From NCBI GenBank assembly GCA_009767595.1, contig VSDK01016537.1, positions 136,553 through 200,552 of the forward strand: DNA of 64,000 nucleotides, given 5' to 3'. Of the stretch, positions 19,156 through 31,903 are shown in pieces; position 1 is the first letter of the stretch, and each line of letters begins with the position of its first letter. The translations under genes were made by a program, and so were the position numbers. The DNA is from Symbiodinium kawagutii (Eukaryota > Sar > Dinophyceae > Suessiales > Symbiodiniaceae). The notes below the pieces were generated by a model. That model was not told the DNA's origin and did no database searches. It saw only the letters and a program-made list of their open reading frames with translations.

Positions 19156-22100
19156 TGCAAAGAGCACCTTCTTGGTCACTGCAATCGAGGCAATATGCAC
19201 CAGGATATCCGTCAACTCAGAAACTTGGATCCATTTGGAGAACATGATTCCGAGTGTTTGGATTTCAGAGATTTCAATCTCAGGCTTCACAGTGGAAAAG
19301 ATGTCTGAGAAGCTCAAGCTGGTGAAACATTGAAACTCAAAGCAGCTTTCGAATGGGCAGTATCCAATGGGTTTTAGCAACAGCCGCCTGTAGGGTGAAG
19401 CTGTCTTCGCAAACGAACGTGGGTAGCCAATGTTTGCCGTCCATGGGCTTTGTTTCTCAAGCTACCACAACTCACTCAAAAATAGGTAGGGCAGTCCGGA
19501 AGATCCCCACAGTTGGCGATGCTGTTCCTTTGAAGTCGAGAACTTCAGAATGTACAACGACAGTACTTGCCCGCAAGTCGTGACAGTAGGCAAATCCCTT
19601 GAGAAAAGATCTACGACGTGTGCACAAGATCTATGCATAGACATTTCGGTTGGTGTCCTGTTGTCCTTCAACTTGGGGGTCCTGGGGATGTCATGAGCAA
19701 ACTCAACTTCGATAGACTGAACAAGTTGCAACTTAGTGCGAAGGCTGGTTTAGACAACCGCGCCTTTGGCTTGGCCCAAGCAGTGACAAACATTGGCACC
19801 CCGAAACTGTCCTGCCCCCCGAAGGGAGTGGCAACAGTGAACCCAATCAGCATCGACCGATGCTATCCAGCAGAATTGCTGTGGTGTTAATGTTTGAGAA
19901 GGGATGGCTTGTGGAGCTTCAACTTCTGTTGATAACTTGTTGAACAAGATTGTTTTTGCTTCTTGCGACTTAGCTGTTTCAGTTTTTGTTCCAAGCTCTC
20001 GTGGAAAGCTATCCTTAGCTGTCTCACCATTCCCTCGAAAGACACTGAACTGAATGTCATGTGGCGTGTTGATTTGCGACTTTCACTGTTAAGCTGTACC
20101 TTGTCGGTCAATTTCATTCTCTGCAATCGGCCATCGATTTGTGTTTCGTTTGCGCGGGAAATTGTCTAAGGCAGAACGAAGGTCAGGAACCAAGGAAGTT
20201 CTAGCAAGAATCTGCAAGAAACACAGTGAGCAAAGTCCAGAATCTGCCTCGGAAGTGGACATAAGTCGACGTCGACTGTCCTGTGAGCCCAAAGGTTTTC
20301 AAGATGGCGAACCTGCGTCTGTCATGATTCTCTCAGCGTTTGGACTTCAGTTCACTGCTCATGTGGCAGAAAGGCATTGCGCAACGATGTAATTAGTAGT
20401 CACTGCAGTGTGAGGCTCGCACGCCTCAAGGACGCACTCCTGAAACTGTTTGGATCGGAAATGCACTTGGTTTTGTTTTTATTTCTTTCTTGCCTATTTC
20501 TGCATTCTGTTTCTTAGAAAAGCTCAACTGGGGGAACAAAAGAAGAATCTCGGTGCACCACCACCACCTTTAAGTACAAAGACCTGCTACCTGAACACAT
20601 ATGAACACTTATGAACACATATGAACGCATATGAACACCGGTTTTTCCACGCAAAGTAGGGCGCATGAAGCATTTCACCAGCTGTGAAGGACGCGCAGCT
20701 TGCACTGATGTTTTACAGTCAGATGAAGGCGCGACCTGCAGTGGATTGTCATGTTCAGCAGCTAGCGCTTTCTGGACACAGCGTGCTGCTCCTCTTGTGC
20801 TCCCTGGCTTGAGAGCAGTCAGGATTCCAGCAGTGGCGTCCTTCGCTGAGTGGGAAAGAGGTTCAAAGATCCGCAGAGGAATAGTTGCGTGGTAGAATCC
20901 CTTTGAATCAAGGTTAAATTGTGTGAATTGAGACCTCAAAGTTGAAACCAATGCCTAGCAAAAGATCACAGATGTGCATAGTTGTTGCCTGAGGCGAAAG
21001 GCCTCGGTCCTTTGCTTGCGCATTCGGACAGCTCGGCAGTTGGGTAAAGTAGACTTGCTCTTGCCTCCGGCCCGCTAGGCTAGTGGTTACAAGTAAGACA
21101 TGAGCTTTGGCTCATCTTTAGCGTTGCTTTTGCACCATGATCGGAACGTGAGGAGCAGGATGCATCAAGTGCTTCTGTCTCCCTTGACCCGTACCTCGGC
21201 AGGCACAGAACGGTGCAGAGATACAAAAGTGCGGCGCCCGCCGCCCGCTGCTCCAAGGTCTGAAGTCCTCTTGCAGCTTCAGCCTGCTGCTGGACATGCA
21301 GCAGTGACTGCGGCAGCTCTGCATCTTGCAGAGAGTGGGGAGGTGCCGTTTCTGCCACAGCTGTGGTCCTTGAGGACGGTTGAAGCGCAGCGCTCGGCCT
21401 CGAGTTTTTGGCAGGCGGCCGAGGCGGTGAAGCTTGTGGAGCCTTTAGCGCAGAGTGGCCAGAGAGGTGGGAACAGCAACAGCTTCCGGGCACCTGCACA
21501 GCCATGCATAGTTCACATGAAGAATTTCGCTTGGCTCGAGGCTTGTGGCAACAATTGTGGGTGGCATGTGGCGGGCAGCCTGCTAGGCATTTCCATGCCT
21601 TGTTGGTGCATGGAAAAAAGGACATGCCAAGCTACATCCCATGATTCGAAAGAATTTGCAAGCTTTGCTGCGGTTGCATGCGCCTGCAGTGGCAGCATAC
21701 CAGAAGCCATGCGGGCTTGTTCCTTCTGTATCTCTCTTTCTCTTTCTCTCTTATTCCCGCGCATCCTTCTCAAGTAGACCAAATGTCTACCGTGACACAG
21801 AAACGCCAGCTCCACTTGTAGAACCGGATGCGGTAGCCTGCCCTGAATCTGCACGATGGAGAGTGGAGGCCTCGTAGAGGGACCAGTCTGAGGGTGGAAC
21901 CTCTCTGAAAGGTTCCAAAGGCATAGCATGCAGGCTTTGTCAAAAGAAAGAAGGCTGATCAAACTGATGGTCGGTCAGTGCAGGCTATGGCGGCATCACA
22001 GGCAAGTGGCAGCAAAGATTAACCACGCACTAAAGCACGCAGTTGGCATGGTTGCCTTTCAACCTCCAGCATCCTCCAGCTCATTTCCAGGCTGCGTGCA

Positions 22101-22321
22101 GCCAGGTTGTGCGCTGTCCTCAGGGACCGGGATGGATGTGGGGACGGATTGTTGGCATTAGACTGTGAGCCGCCTTGACTGTATATTTGATCTTCACATG
22201 TATGAACCAGATACTACAGCACTTGCAGATTGAGATCTCCCATCTTTTAAGAAGGAAACTGTCAGGATGTCAAGGGTACTCCCATATCAAGGACTAGCTT
22301 AAGTCTTGGCCCCATTACAAG
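19156..22321. other. Region without an assigned gene
   Basis: Several frames look protein-like but match nothing I know. Plus strand 19160-19333 reads AIEAICTRISVNSETWIHLE and could be a further channel exon. On the minus strand about 19460-20290 is covered by charged frames (for example EFAHDIPRTPKLKDNRTPTE). Plus 21220-21480 reads LLQLQPAAGHAAVTAAALHL and is helical. A cluster of ATATGAACAC/ACACATATGAA motifs lies at 20595-20640. Confidence 0.45.
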
Positions 22322-22650
22322 GTCTATTTGGTTGGGGCCGGTCCTGGGTCCGTGGAGCTACTGACCATCCGAGCGTTGGAGGCAGGAAACTTTTCGACGC
22401 CATGGGTAGGGATGTGAATTGAGGCATTGATTCAATGTGGCAAGGATTGGCGAGCTGGGTCAAGCAGTTAACCAACCAATACTGGGGGATAATGACCAAC
22501 AAAACTATATGGAAAATAGTAGGGCTTTTGACCCATACCCAACTGGCAAGGCCAGTATTCAACGATACAAAAAGTGCACGTCCGATCGAACTCGGGAAGG
22601 TGCTTCGCTCCTGCGACGTGGTGCTGTATGACCGTTTGGTGCCAGACGAG
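22322..22650 (+). CDS. Uroporphyrinogen-III C-methyltransferase (SUMT), two exons, partial
   Basis: Exon A (22322-22381), after the acceptor CCCATTACAAG, encodes VYLVGAGPGSVELLTIRALE. Exon B (22600-22650), after CTCGGGAAG, encodes VLRSCDVVLYDRLVPDE. Joined, they match the N-terminus of the SUMT/CobA family: the glycine-rich SAM-binding loop VGAGPG and the motif DVVLYDRLV. The intron 22382-22599 starts GC and ends AG, and the following exon ends at GAG before GTGTAG. SUMT methylates uroporphyrinogen III twice to give precorrin-2, the first step towards sirohaem (cofactor of nitrite and sulfite reductases) or B12. The downstream part (GKR.G and GGDPF motifs) was not found in the next 6 kb, so introns are long, the exons are too short to spot, or the gene is a fragment. 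Confidence 0.8.
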
Positions 22651-24033
22651 GTGTAGCTGTGTAGTGCGTCCAAGTCACATGCCTTGACGAATGTCACTTT
22701 GAATCAGCAAGTCAAATGGTAGCAGATGCATGATAAACGATTGATTTGATTGATGCTTGAGATTTACACCATGCAGCCGCTTGGCTAAAGCTGCCTCGGT
22801 CTCACTAACTATTACAGAATTACCTGATACTAGAACCAATCTTTAGCTAGCAGCCGGCTGCGACTTCGCGGCAACAGCTTTCCTTTGCGTCATATCCAAG
22901 ACGCTTGGCTTGGAAGGAGCCAACAGCTGCCCCAAAATCCATGTCAGCCTGGTCTCAGCTCATTTTTTTGTATCTTTTGTCTTCATTTTCTTAATTCTTC
23001 TATTGAAGCTAAGCGACTGGAAGCATCCAGTGCAGCGTGGAATGTATGACAACCAAAGCCATGATCTTAGGCTCTTTGCCTGGCTGTGACTTGCGTTTAG
23101 ACTATCAATGAGTCCTTGTTATTGTTTCTCCTCCGAGGTTTGAATACATTTATCACTGTCCATCATTTATAGATCATCACATTGATTTTGTTTTTTCTTG
23201 TTTGGAGTTTCCGTAGCTCCACTTGGACTTGTTTATTCACTGGTTTTCATCTTTGTTTGTAGTCCCCTCGCAGTATAGTCCCTTTGGTTTATAACCATAT
23301 AATCATTGTATCAATTCTATCCAACTGACCTTGGTAATCATGTGTTGGCATTGAAAGTCTTGCAGCCGAGCCATTGAGCTGTGCTTGGCCCGACTGATTC
23401 CTGATGTTTGCAGTTTCCATGCTTGGGCATCTTGGGCATTTGTTCTCATATGGTGGAACTTATGGAAACTTGGGTATTTTTCGGCTGAGTATGCTCGGCC
23501 CACTTCAGAATCCGAGCCAACATTTGCAAGAGAGTGCTGAGGACATCTGAGGACATTTGCATCGGACGATATGCTCCACAGGCACTGATTTGATTGGGCA
23601 GCATTGTGAACTGAATGCGGTGTCTGTGTCTTTCACGACAGAAGTTGTGGCAAGGCATTCTCTCCTTGCACTTTTCTTATTAGTTCCTGCAATCGTGGAA
23701 TCGATACCTCAGGCGCACCTTTGAAATGGGCTGTAGTTGTGTGTGTGCGTTACTAAAAAGGCCTCTTAAGTTTCATGACTTCAGCAGAGCTTTGCCACAA
23801 AGAGCGAGAGAGAGAGAGAGAGAGAGAGCATGGTGTGTAGATTGGGTGCGCAGATTGGGTGTGTCGATGTGTGATGTGTGTAGTGCGTGTGGATGAAAGA
23901 GGCTGACGCGCCGCCAGGTTCCCAAGCGCAATAAGAAAAAATCTGAGACGGGCGTATTGGTGATCTCACCCGAGGCAGGGGTGGCACTTGGTGTGGCACT
24001 TGGTAGCAGCGTCGGTGTCTTCGTCAATCCTTC
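22651..24033. other. Non-coding or intronic stretch
   Basis: No exon recognised. T-rich at 22950-23320; an AG dinucleotide run at 23806-23828; TGTG-rich at 23860-23890. Could be SUMT introns. Confidence 0.5.
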
Positions 24034-27000
24034 AGGTTGCTGCACTTGACGGAGCTTTCACTGACCAGAAAGCCGCGGTGGATTTCACCAAGAAGCGAGA
24101 TGATCGACCCGCCTATTTGTGGAAAGTCGTAGGCCGTGGAAGAAAGGCGAATCGACCTGACCGAGCCTCCTCCCATTGGCAGATGGAGGCACGCCGTAGG
24201 TGATTTGGAATCGTAAATTCCATCAGACTGTTGGATTTTGTCCAACCAGATAGCTTACTTGAAGTCACTTGTGTTATTCCTTCGTGGCTAGATTGATTGT
24301 CACGAGTCTAACCTAACAACAGGTTGATGTGTGAGAGAGCTCTCTTCTTGGTTTCGCTTCAGGAATTCTTCGCATCAAATGTTGCGGGTCAATGGATTCT
24401 GTTTGGCACCATCTGGATCCTGCTGATGCGTTTAAGCACCTTACTTCAAGAGTTTGCTGAGTTTCTATCCCCTTTGGGGTTGCATACGTCATCTGAATTC
24501 AGAGCAGTGCTGTAAAGTGTCACCTTGCAGCTCAGCAAAGGCAGCTTTTTCATGCAACTTTCAGCCAACTGAGGTTGGTTCATCCATCAGCTGCAGCTCG
24601 TTTCCTGGGTCTCTCGTGTGACTTGCTTGCACGGCCGTTGCAAACGATTGGGAGCCGTTCCGTGCAGTTCTGCACTTCGTTGAGATTGGGAGCTGAGGCA
24701 GCGGCATTTGGTCTTTGGGCATTGGCTCGGATCGCAGTGGAAGAACTGTGCAGCGTAGTGATGTTTTGTGAAGATCCTACCAAGTAACAGCGTTTTTGCC
24801 GAATTTCATGATCGTTCTTCTCTCTTCAAGGCCGCCAGCCTCTACTTGGTGTGGATGTACGTCTCATCTGGCAGTGAAGCCGCAGACAAATGGCTGGATG
24901 GGTACGTGATTGAGGTCGTTCTTTCTATGGAAGCCTGGCTTTGCAAAAGGGCTTGTATGAAGGCTGATTTGGGCATGATGTAGACAGGAGTTCTGGCAAT
25001 ATGTGGCTGTCTGTGGCTGTTGTAGCTCTTACCCCAAAAGTAGAAACTAGTAGAAACATTGGGACACTGCCGTTGGTCTCTTGGCTGTTGGCGCCTCGGG
25101 TCCCCGCTTTATCCCAGAGTTTGGGACACAGGATGCCGTGGCTCTGCCAGCCATGATGCTTCGCCTTGGGTGCTGATCCTTGATGTGGGAGGGTTCCATT
25201 GTGCCTGGCAAATGCACCACTTCATTTGGTCTCCAGGTTCATCTGCTGCTGCTCAGGAAAACATCTTCCTGTACCACATGATCTTGGCGGCTTTCAAGGT
25301 TCCAGCCACCATGTCTCGATTTGCCCTCTTGGTCGTGTCACTCTTCCAGATGGTTTTTCAAATGCCGCTTGACACAACATTGGTGCTGCATGGTACGGCA
25401 TGTTGCAGCTGTGAGTCACGTCGTTTAGGCAGTGTTCCCCTGGCGCCTCTTGAGGTTCCTCTTCATGGGCATTGCCGTCATGACCTCAGAGCAGTGGTGG
25501 GTGGAACGGGTGGAACTGGTTTGCAGGAGGTGTTGCTACCAAGTAATACCGTAGGTAGGTCTCCTGATGCCAAAGCTCGCACATACGAATGCACGTTGAT
25601 CGTGTCTCACATTGACGCGACCACAACACCGCGCGCATATGGAGTCCCTGAAGACTGCTGAAGCTTGGAAGTCCACTCTTGGTAGCCAGGCATTCATCCA
25701 AGACCTCCAGATACTTCCATATTTGCTGGGTGCCTGGCTAATCGTAGTTGGAGTGCAAACCCTGCGCTGCTTGGCTTCAACAAACGCGAAGTGATGAGGG
25801 GCTTGACAGTGTTCATATACAACCGACGCGAGGGCAGAAACAGTTGCAGACTTGGCATCAAAACCATGAGGCATGCAGATCTATACGCTGTCAGTATTTG
25901 TTGATGTTGATGGGTATATTTCTGCCTAAAGCCATTGATACTGATGAACAAGTTGAGCTCGTGAGTGTGCTTTGGGCTTCGTTTGAGGCGATGATGATGC
26001 AGAAGGCACAGCAACCTAATTGCATCCCATGGCATTCCATTCCCCTGTGAAAGAAGGCTTCTGCCCTCAAATCTCACGGGTATGGAAGTGTTGATCACCG
26101 TGAGCGTCAAACATGACTTGATCAACACGTTCACCTCTGGCAGCTTCAGTTAGCATGTGTCTTTCAGCTGTTGGACCTGAGTGGGCACCGAAAGAGCATG
26201 CTGCAACAACCAGCATAGTCTCATGAAGTTGGTAGGAATCACGGCCAGGATGTACCACCAAGATCCGCCATCACCACTAGTGGACTGATGAAGTTTTTCA
26301 GGGATCCCAAGGGTTGAAACCGCCAGGTTTCGATGCTTCCAACTCAGAAGCGTACAAAACCAGTCGCCTTATTCTGGGAGAACGCCTTCTTCCACGCTAC
26401 GACTCTGAGGGCCAAGTCTTTGTGTATCAGAATCTGGGACAGAAGTCGTCAGGCATCAAGGGATTTTCAAGGTATCTCCAAGGGATCTCCGAGGGGTCCC
26501 GTAGAGCCTTTGATAATATGTGGTAATGGCATGTGCAGTGCAGGTATCCTGGAGAAACATGTTGTGAGATGTCATGTTGGGTCTAAAGTAAGATCAATGC
26601 AAAGGCCTGTCGACAATCTGATGACAAGATCATTGAAATGATAAACTTGAATCGTTTCTGCACGCGAGACGCAGGAATGGCAAGATTTATGTGCCTGGGC
26701 TGCGAAGGCTTTGCAGTTGCGGCGAAGCCTAAGTTCCAAAAAGATTCGAATGGAATTTGACATCCCTCACTCCTGACCCCAAATGACATTAGAGGAGGTT
26801 TCATGAGCTGCATGAGATGCCTCTCCGCTTTGGGGTTGAACAATTGGCACGGACCATCTATACTTCCAGTGGGTTGGCTTGGTCAGTGATGGGTTTCTGC
26901 TTGGGCGGTAGAATTTAGCATTGAACAAACCCAAGCTACTTGATGAGCTGAGGTGACAATGATGGGACCTGTCATCTTGTGCCTTCTCGCCATCATGTTT

Positions 27001-28340
27001 GCAATGGAGGCCTGGTGAAGTGCAATTTTGCAAGGATTGCAAGGATCCGATTTCCAGTGTCTTGCTGACTGCATTTAACCAACCATTATCAACCAGGCAT
27101 TATTAACCAACCATTGGAACCAACCATTGGTTAATGTGAAACCAGGTTGATGTCACCTTGGATGTACATATGTATATATATATATATTATTTGTATATTT
27201 ATTTGCTTCTTTATCTATTTATTTATCTGATTATTTTTTATTCATTTATGTATTTATTTATTTATTCATTATTTATTTATTTATTCATTATTTATTTATT
27301 TATTCATTATTTATTTATTTTTATTTATTTATTTATTTATTTTCTTTTTTATTTATTTATTTATTTCTTTATGTCTTTATTTATTTATATATTTATTTCT
27401 TTATTTCTTTATTTATTTATATATTTATTTATTTATTTATATCATAAAACCCTCTGTGACCCCCATGCTTTCAGGTTGATGTCACCTTGGCCAAGATCGA
27501 AGAGATCGACAACCACTTCATCGCTTGGACGTCGTCTGTGCTGGCCGCCTTTGCTCTGCCTGAGCTCTTCGTGGTCGTCTGTGAGCTGCTGCGCCGCTTC
27601 TATCTGCTGAAGCCGGCCATCAGCATGTTAGTGCTCCTGGGCTGGATAGAGGGTGGGGGCTATGCTCATTTTTTTGGGGAAATAGTGTGGCATTCAGATT
27701 CGCAACTGTTTTAAGGGGGGTCTTTCTTCAAGTGTTAAGTTTGGTGATGTGCGAGCTTCTTAAGCCACTGCGAAAGAGGGGCCTGTGTTTCATGCTGCCT
27801 ATGTTGAGGCAATGTGATGTGTTCATCTTTGATCACTCAGAAAAGATGCAACCGATTGGAAATGTATCTATTTGCACCCATGCTGTTTCAGATCATCTCG
27901 AGGATGTTCTTTGGCATTTTGCTGCTTTTCCGAGACACCATTGAAGTGACTTATCTGAACTCAATAGAGTTTGCGTGATTTTCCCGTATTCTGCACTCCT
28001 TGAATCATAAGGCAGGTCAACTCATAGGTGCAACTCAGATCAATCAATGATTGCTGCAAGCACAGCTCCACTGTTTCCAAAAGATGTTCCACATTGAAAT
28101 CAACAATTCAAGGGTCAATAGCTGATTTGGATCAATTTTGATACATTTTATTCTTTTTCAGTTTGCATCAATTGGCAATTGGCTTCCCTGCAGCTTTCCG
28201 ATGCGGCGGAGCTCAGCGTCATGATGGCCATAGTTGCTGGTTCCATCGTAGTATCTCCTCTGCTGGGCTACCAGCCGCGCAGTGGAGGAGTTTACTCGGA
28301 AGAAGCTTGGCTAAAACAAGCTGAAGAGAAGCATCGCTAA
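24034..28340 (+). CDS. Unassigned multi-exon membrane protein (putative)
   Basis: A run of short + strand frames with splice-like borders, several hydrophobic: about 24034-24199 (DGAFTDQKAAVDFTKKRDDR, soluble); 24363-24490 (GQWILFGTIWILLMRLSTLL); 24590-24787 (AEAAAFGLWALARIAVEELC); 24834-24900 after TCTCTTCAAG (AASLYLVWMYVSSGSEAADK); 25257-25420 (MILAAFKVPATMSRFALLVV); 25628-25793 (QILPYLLGAWLIVVGVQTLR); 27475-27630 after CTTTCAG (WTSSVLAAFALPELFVVVCE); 28196-28338 (LSVMMAIVAGSIVVSPLLGY, then a charged end and stop). Together they suggest six or more membrane helices, but I cannot place the family, and the pieces could belong to more than one gene. Joins were not tested for phase. Confidence 0.4.
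27143..27490 (+). repeat. TTTA-rich insert between 19-bp direct repeats
   Basis: The 19-bp sequence CAGGTTGATGTCACCTTGG occurs at 27143-27161 and exactly again at 27472-27490. Between them lie ATAT and about 270 bases of TTTA/TTTC low-complexity DNA. The second copy is the start of a good-looking exon after CTTTCAG. Each copy contains AG|GT, so both splice sites of a 329-nt intron (27146-27474) could lie within the repeats. Confidence 0.85.
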
Positions 28341-30134
28341 GCACGGAAGGAAGATACACCTGGCCCTTCTTGACGTGGCTGTGCCCACATTTGGCCAGGA
28401 ATTTATTGGTGGTTCTCCTACTAAGAACACTTTGGAATGGTGTTCAGGTACATGCAGGCAGATGAGATTATATGAGGTACCCCCTTGGTTAGGATACACT
28501 GATATGATGCAATATGCATTTCTCACAATGCAGGGCTACCATGTGCCCACCAGAATTGCATTCGCAAGGACTATGCTTCCAAGGAGCCTGATGAGCAACC
28601 TGGCACCCCAAAGAGCACACAACCGCCTCAACAGCACGGGTCAGACTTTTAAGTTGCTGAGAATGGGCTTAAAGACATGTGCTCCTTAATTGTCTGCACT
28701 AGCTTTCGGCAGCAGCTGCTTGTTCACAGACACTGAAAAGTTACAAGAGTCGAATTTGTGCTGCGGCAGCCTACTTATTTGTAGATGCGAACCATGGCTG
28801 ATTTCACTTGAGGTTCTCGAAGAAGGATTGGATGCAGGATGAGGAGGCTATTTTTGAGACCCAGGGCACATCACTGTCAGACGAGGAAACAAGCCCACAT
28901 CTTAGTTGCAGAGATTGATGATTGTGTGACAAGCGGTTGGATACTGGATCGAGGAATGGCTACGTCATGATTTCAAACGATTTCAGCAGGCTCTAAGGGA
29001 ACTATGCGCTGCTTTGACTCCTTTGGTGTGCTAAGGCCAGGATGAGTCAAATGGGATTGGGTGCAGGGAGCCCTCCCTCCTCACAGAAGAGGAGACACCT
29101 CGCGGACAGTCACCTCAGACTCATCAACCTGAGGCCGCAAAAGATAGGCCTGCGATGCCCGCGTAGCCATTAGATTCCTTGCTGTCAATCAACGATTGAC
29201 GCGCGGTAGGGCTGCGGACTTGTAGAGGTCCGGACTTGGACTTGCTTAGACAAAGTGCTAAAGAGTGCGCCTGCAGACAGGTTCCGGGAGCGGTAAAAAT
29301 TCTTCAGGACAGGCCAGAGAGGGCTCAGTCTCAGAGCCAGCGCAGGTCATTGCCTTGGCCAAACCAACGGCAGAAGTTCGGTACGTTGGAAAGGTGGGCA
29401 CTGGGCAGGGCGAAGATGTTACGTTCTCTCGGAGCTAAACCATTCGCATTTTGGCATGGAAAATCGAGAGAAAATCTCAGTTTTAGGAATACATATGCAG
29501 TCAGTCTCAGTGATGTGTACGTACTTAATCATGATTGATAGATATTGATAGTGAATCATAACATGTTCTGTTCCAAGCAGTGCGCCCCACGGCGCGTGTG
29601 CAGCAAATTATCAATGGTGTAGTTGAACACCCTGCAAGCCCCTTGGCCTCGAAAGGCCGTCATTCTTGCCGCATATGGCTTTCCTTATTCTGCATGATGC
29701 AGATTTGCATTGTTCTGCTTCATGATTTTCTGGCAAGGGCACCACCGACAGCACGGCGAAAATGAAGGTGCAGCAGGACGCATGAGCAGACATACGCGCT
29801 AGGATTCTTGACACTCAGCTTGAAATGCCAGACTTGTGGAACTGGTCCTATGTGATAGAAAGATATGGAGCAAACAGGCACAGCGTACAAGAATGAACAG
29901 GTCTGGGCTGAAGGATGCTGAAACAATAATTGAATTGAATGATCATGGATTTCATGCAATCACTCAAGCATTGTCATCATTTGTCACATCATTTGTCATC
30001 CATTTTCCATTGCTCTTCAGCAGAAAGAAGCAATGGGGACGGCCACAGGACGACATCTCCGGTCAGCTCGTCGCTCTGGCCAAGGAAGGGAAGGCTGTGT
30101 GAGTGGCTCAGTGCAGAAATGCTTCAATGATGGC

Positions 30135-30277
30135 AATGAACCAAGTGATGAACCAAGTGATGACCCAAGTGATGAACCAAGTGATGCACCAAGTGATGAA
30201 CCAAGTGATGAACCAAGTGATGAACCAAGTGATGAACCAAGTGATGAACCAAGTGATGAACCAAGTGATGAACCATG
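30135..30277 (+). repeat. 12-bp tandem array, about 11-12 copies
   Basis: Units GATGAACCAAGT with occasional GATGCACCAAGT or GATGACCCAAGT. The period is a multiple of three, so frames stay open on both strands (PSDE and NQVM forward, SSLG reverse). Confidence 0.95.
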
Positions 30278-31733
30278 ACAAACCTGGTACAATTTCAGAT
30301 CAGCTGAGGGGAACTACAGACCCCCAAGTTTTTTCAACGGGAAACATCAAACATGGCAAGACATGATGGGCTACACGGCTGGTTGCTACCACTTCTGGTG
30401 ACCCAGGTGCCGGTTGAAGGGAGGCGATCCCAGTATCTTTGGCAGAGTGGGGGAGGAGATGGAGGACTGCAGAAGCCCAGGGGCAAGTTGTGGAAGTTTG
30501 GCTACGAGCCATGGGGCAAAGACAACACGCACTGCTGTGTTGAGCGGGGAACCGCCAACAAAGAGTGGGATTTGCACTAGCACAGTTAGGGACCCAACCC
30601 ATCATTCCTCCAGATGGTATAGTCAAGCTTGTTCTCCTGAGCTCATGGGCGCACTGCTTTCACTTCTCCTGGGGTGGCTAGGGTTCGGTGCACAGACTTA
30701 CTCGATGTGCACTTCAAGAAGGGGTTAAAAACATGGAGAGCAACATTACATAATACTTACACAGCGAAGACTGTAGGCCTGACAAGAGTACGTAGATAAT
30801 ATAAGGACATGAAACCCTGAGCGCTGACAGTTGAGAGACCGCAGTGGAGGAATTGTCAGCGGGGGAGATTCCATTCGAAGTGGTGCCAGCCGTCTGCTCC
30901 TTGGAGTTTGGTGTACGACGAAACCAGCTCATTGACTTTGTGTCTTTAGATCTTCCAATCATTCACTGCTGAATGTCCTCAGGTGACAGCTTGTCTTGCT
31001 GCCGGTGTGAGGCTCAGTGTGGCAAATCATCAGGTGCCTGAGCCAAACCCCGGCCATGTTTTGAAGCATAGGCCTTGGGGACAAACACACGAATCTGGCC
31101 GAGGTGCAGATGCACGGGTGCCCTTAACTTTCCGCAACTGCGCCACCGCTCTGAGGGCCAGGAACTGATCTGGACGAACTGGTGACATCAGACGCAGCAG
31201 AAAATGCAGACAGTGGGGGATATTTGACAATGAAAATCAGACAGCTGTCAACAGAATGCAGCGTATTGACAAATCGTGTTCAGATAGTGTCATGCAAACG
31301 ACGTGGGGTCAGTCCTTTCTGCGAAAGGTGGGTCAGTCCTGTCCCAGGGGGGTTAGTGCTGTCCGCGTCTCTTTGCGGAAGTAGACGCAATGAGTGCGAT
31401 CATGCGGCTATCAGAGTGGTTGCTGAATGTGTTTCTTGGACGCGTGACCTACCACGGTTTTGCTAGATTGGGAATCCAGAAGATTTGTTCTTTTTAATGG
31501 CACGTGGGTCGGTTGGTTATGCGAATTTTCAGATCAGATGTATCAAACCTAGGGTTCTCCGCAGGTGGTCAGCCTTCACCCAAGTCCTTCCCAAATTGTC
31601 CTAGATCCTAGGTTTTTTTTTGGTTTCCTGCTCCCCAGAATCCAGGAAAAAAGGAAACGGCAATGCTGCCAACCAACCCCCAGCAAGCTTTTTTTGTTGT
31701 TTGTTCTCCCTCCATTGTTCGCACCTGTAGTCC

Positions 31734-31903
31734 ATGCTTCAAGTCCCCAAGTCCCAGTTCCCCTGTCCCGGCCCCAGCCTAAAGGTAGTGCAGTGAATGC
31801 TTCAAGCCCCCTAGTTTCTGCCCCGGCCCCCGAACCCTGAAGGTAGTGTAGTGAATGCTTCAAGCGCCCAAGGACCTAGTTCCCCGGTCCCAGCCTCCTC
31901 AAA
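31734..31903 (+). repeat. Degenerate ~60-bp direct repeats
   Basis: ATGCTTCAAG begins units at 31734, 31797 and 31855, each followed by C-rich DNA (CCCCGGCCCC, CCCAGCC); the two later units are each preceded by GGTAGTG(C/T)AGTGA. Confidence 0.7.

Noticed and set aside
18756-19380. Overlapping long frames in the CT-rich tract, both strands
   Set aside because: Artefact of a stop-poor pyrimidine tract.
21100-21777. 225-codon plus frame as a whole gene
   Set aside because: Only the central part (about 21220-21480) looks protein-like; the ends are low-complexity and the minus strand is equally open.
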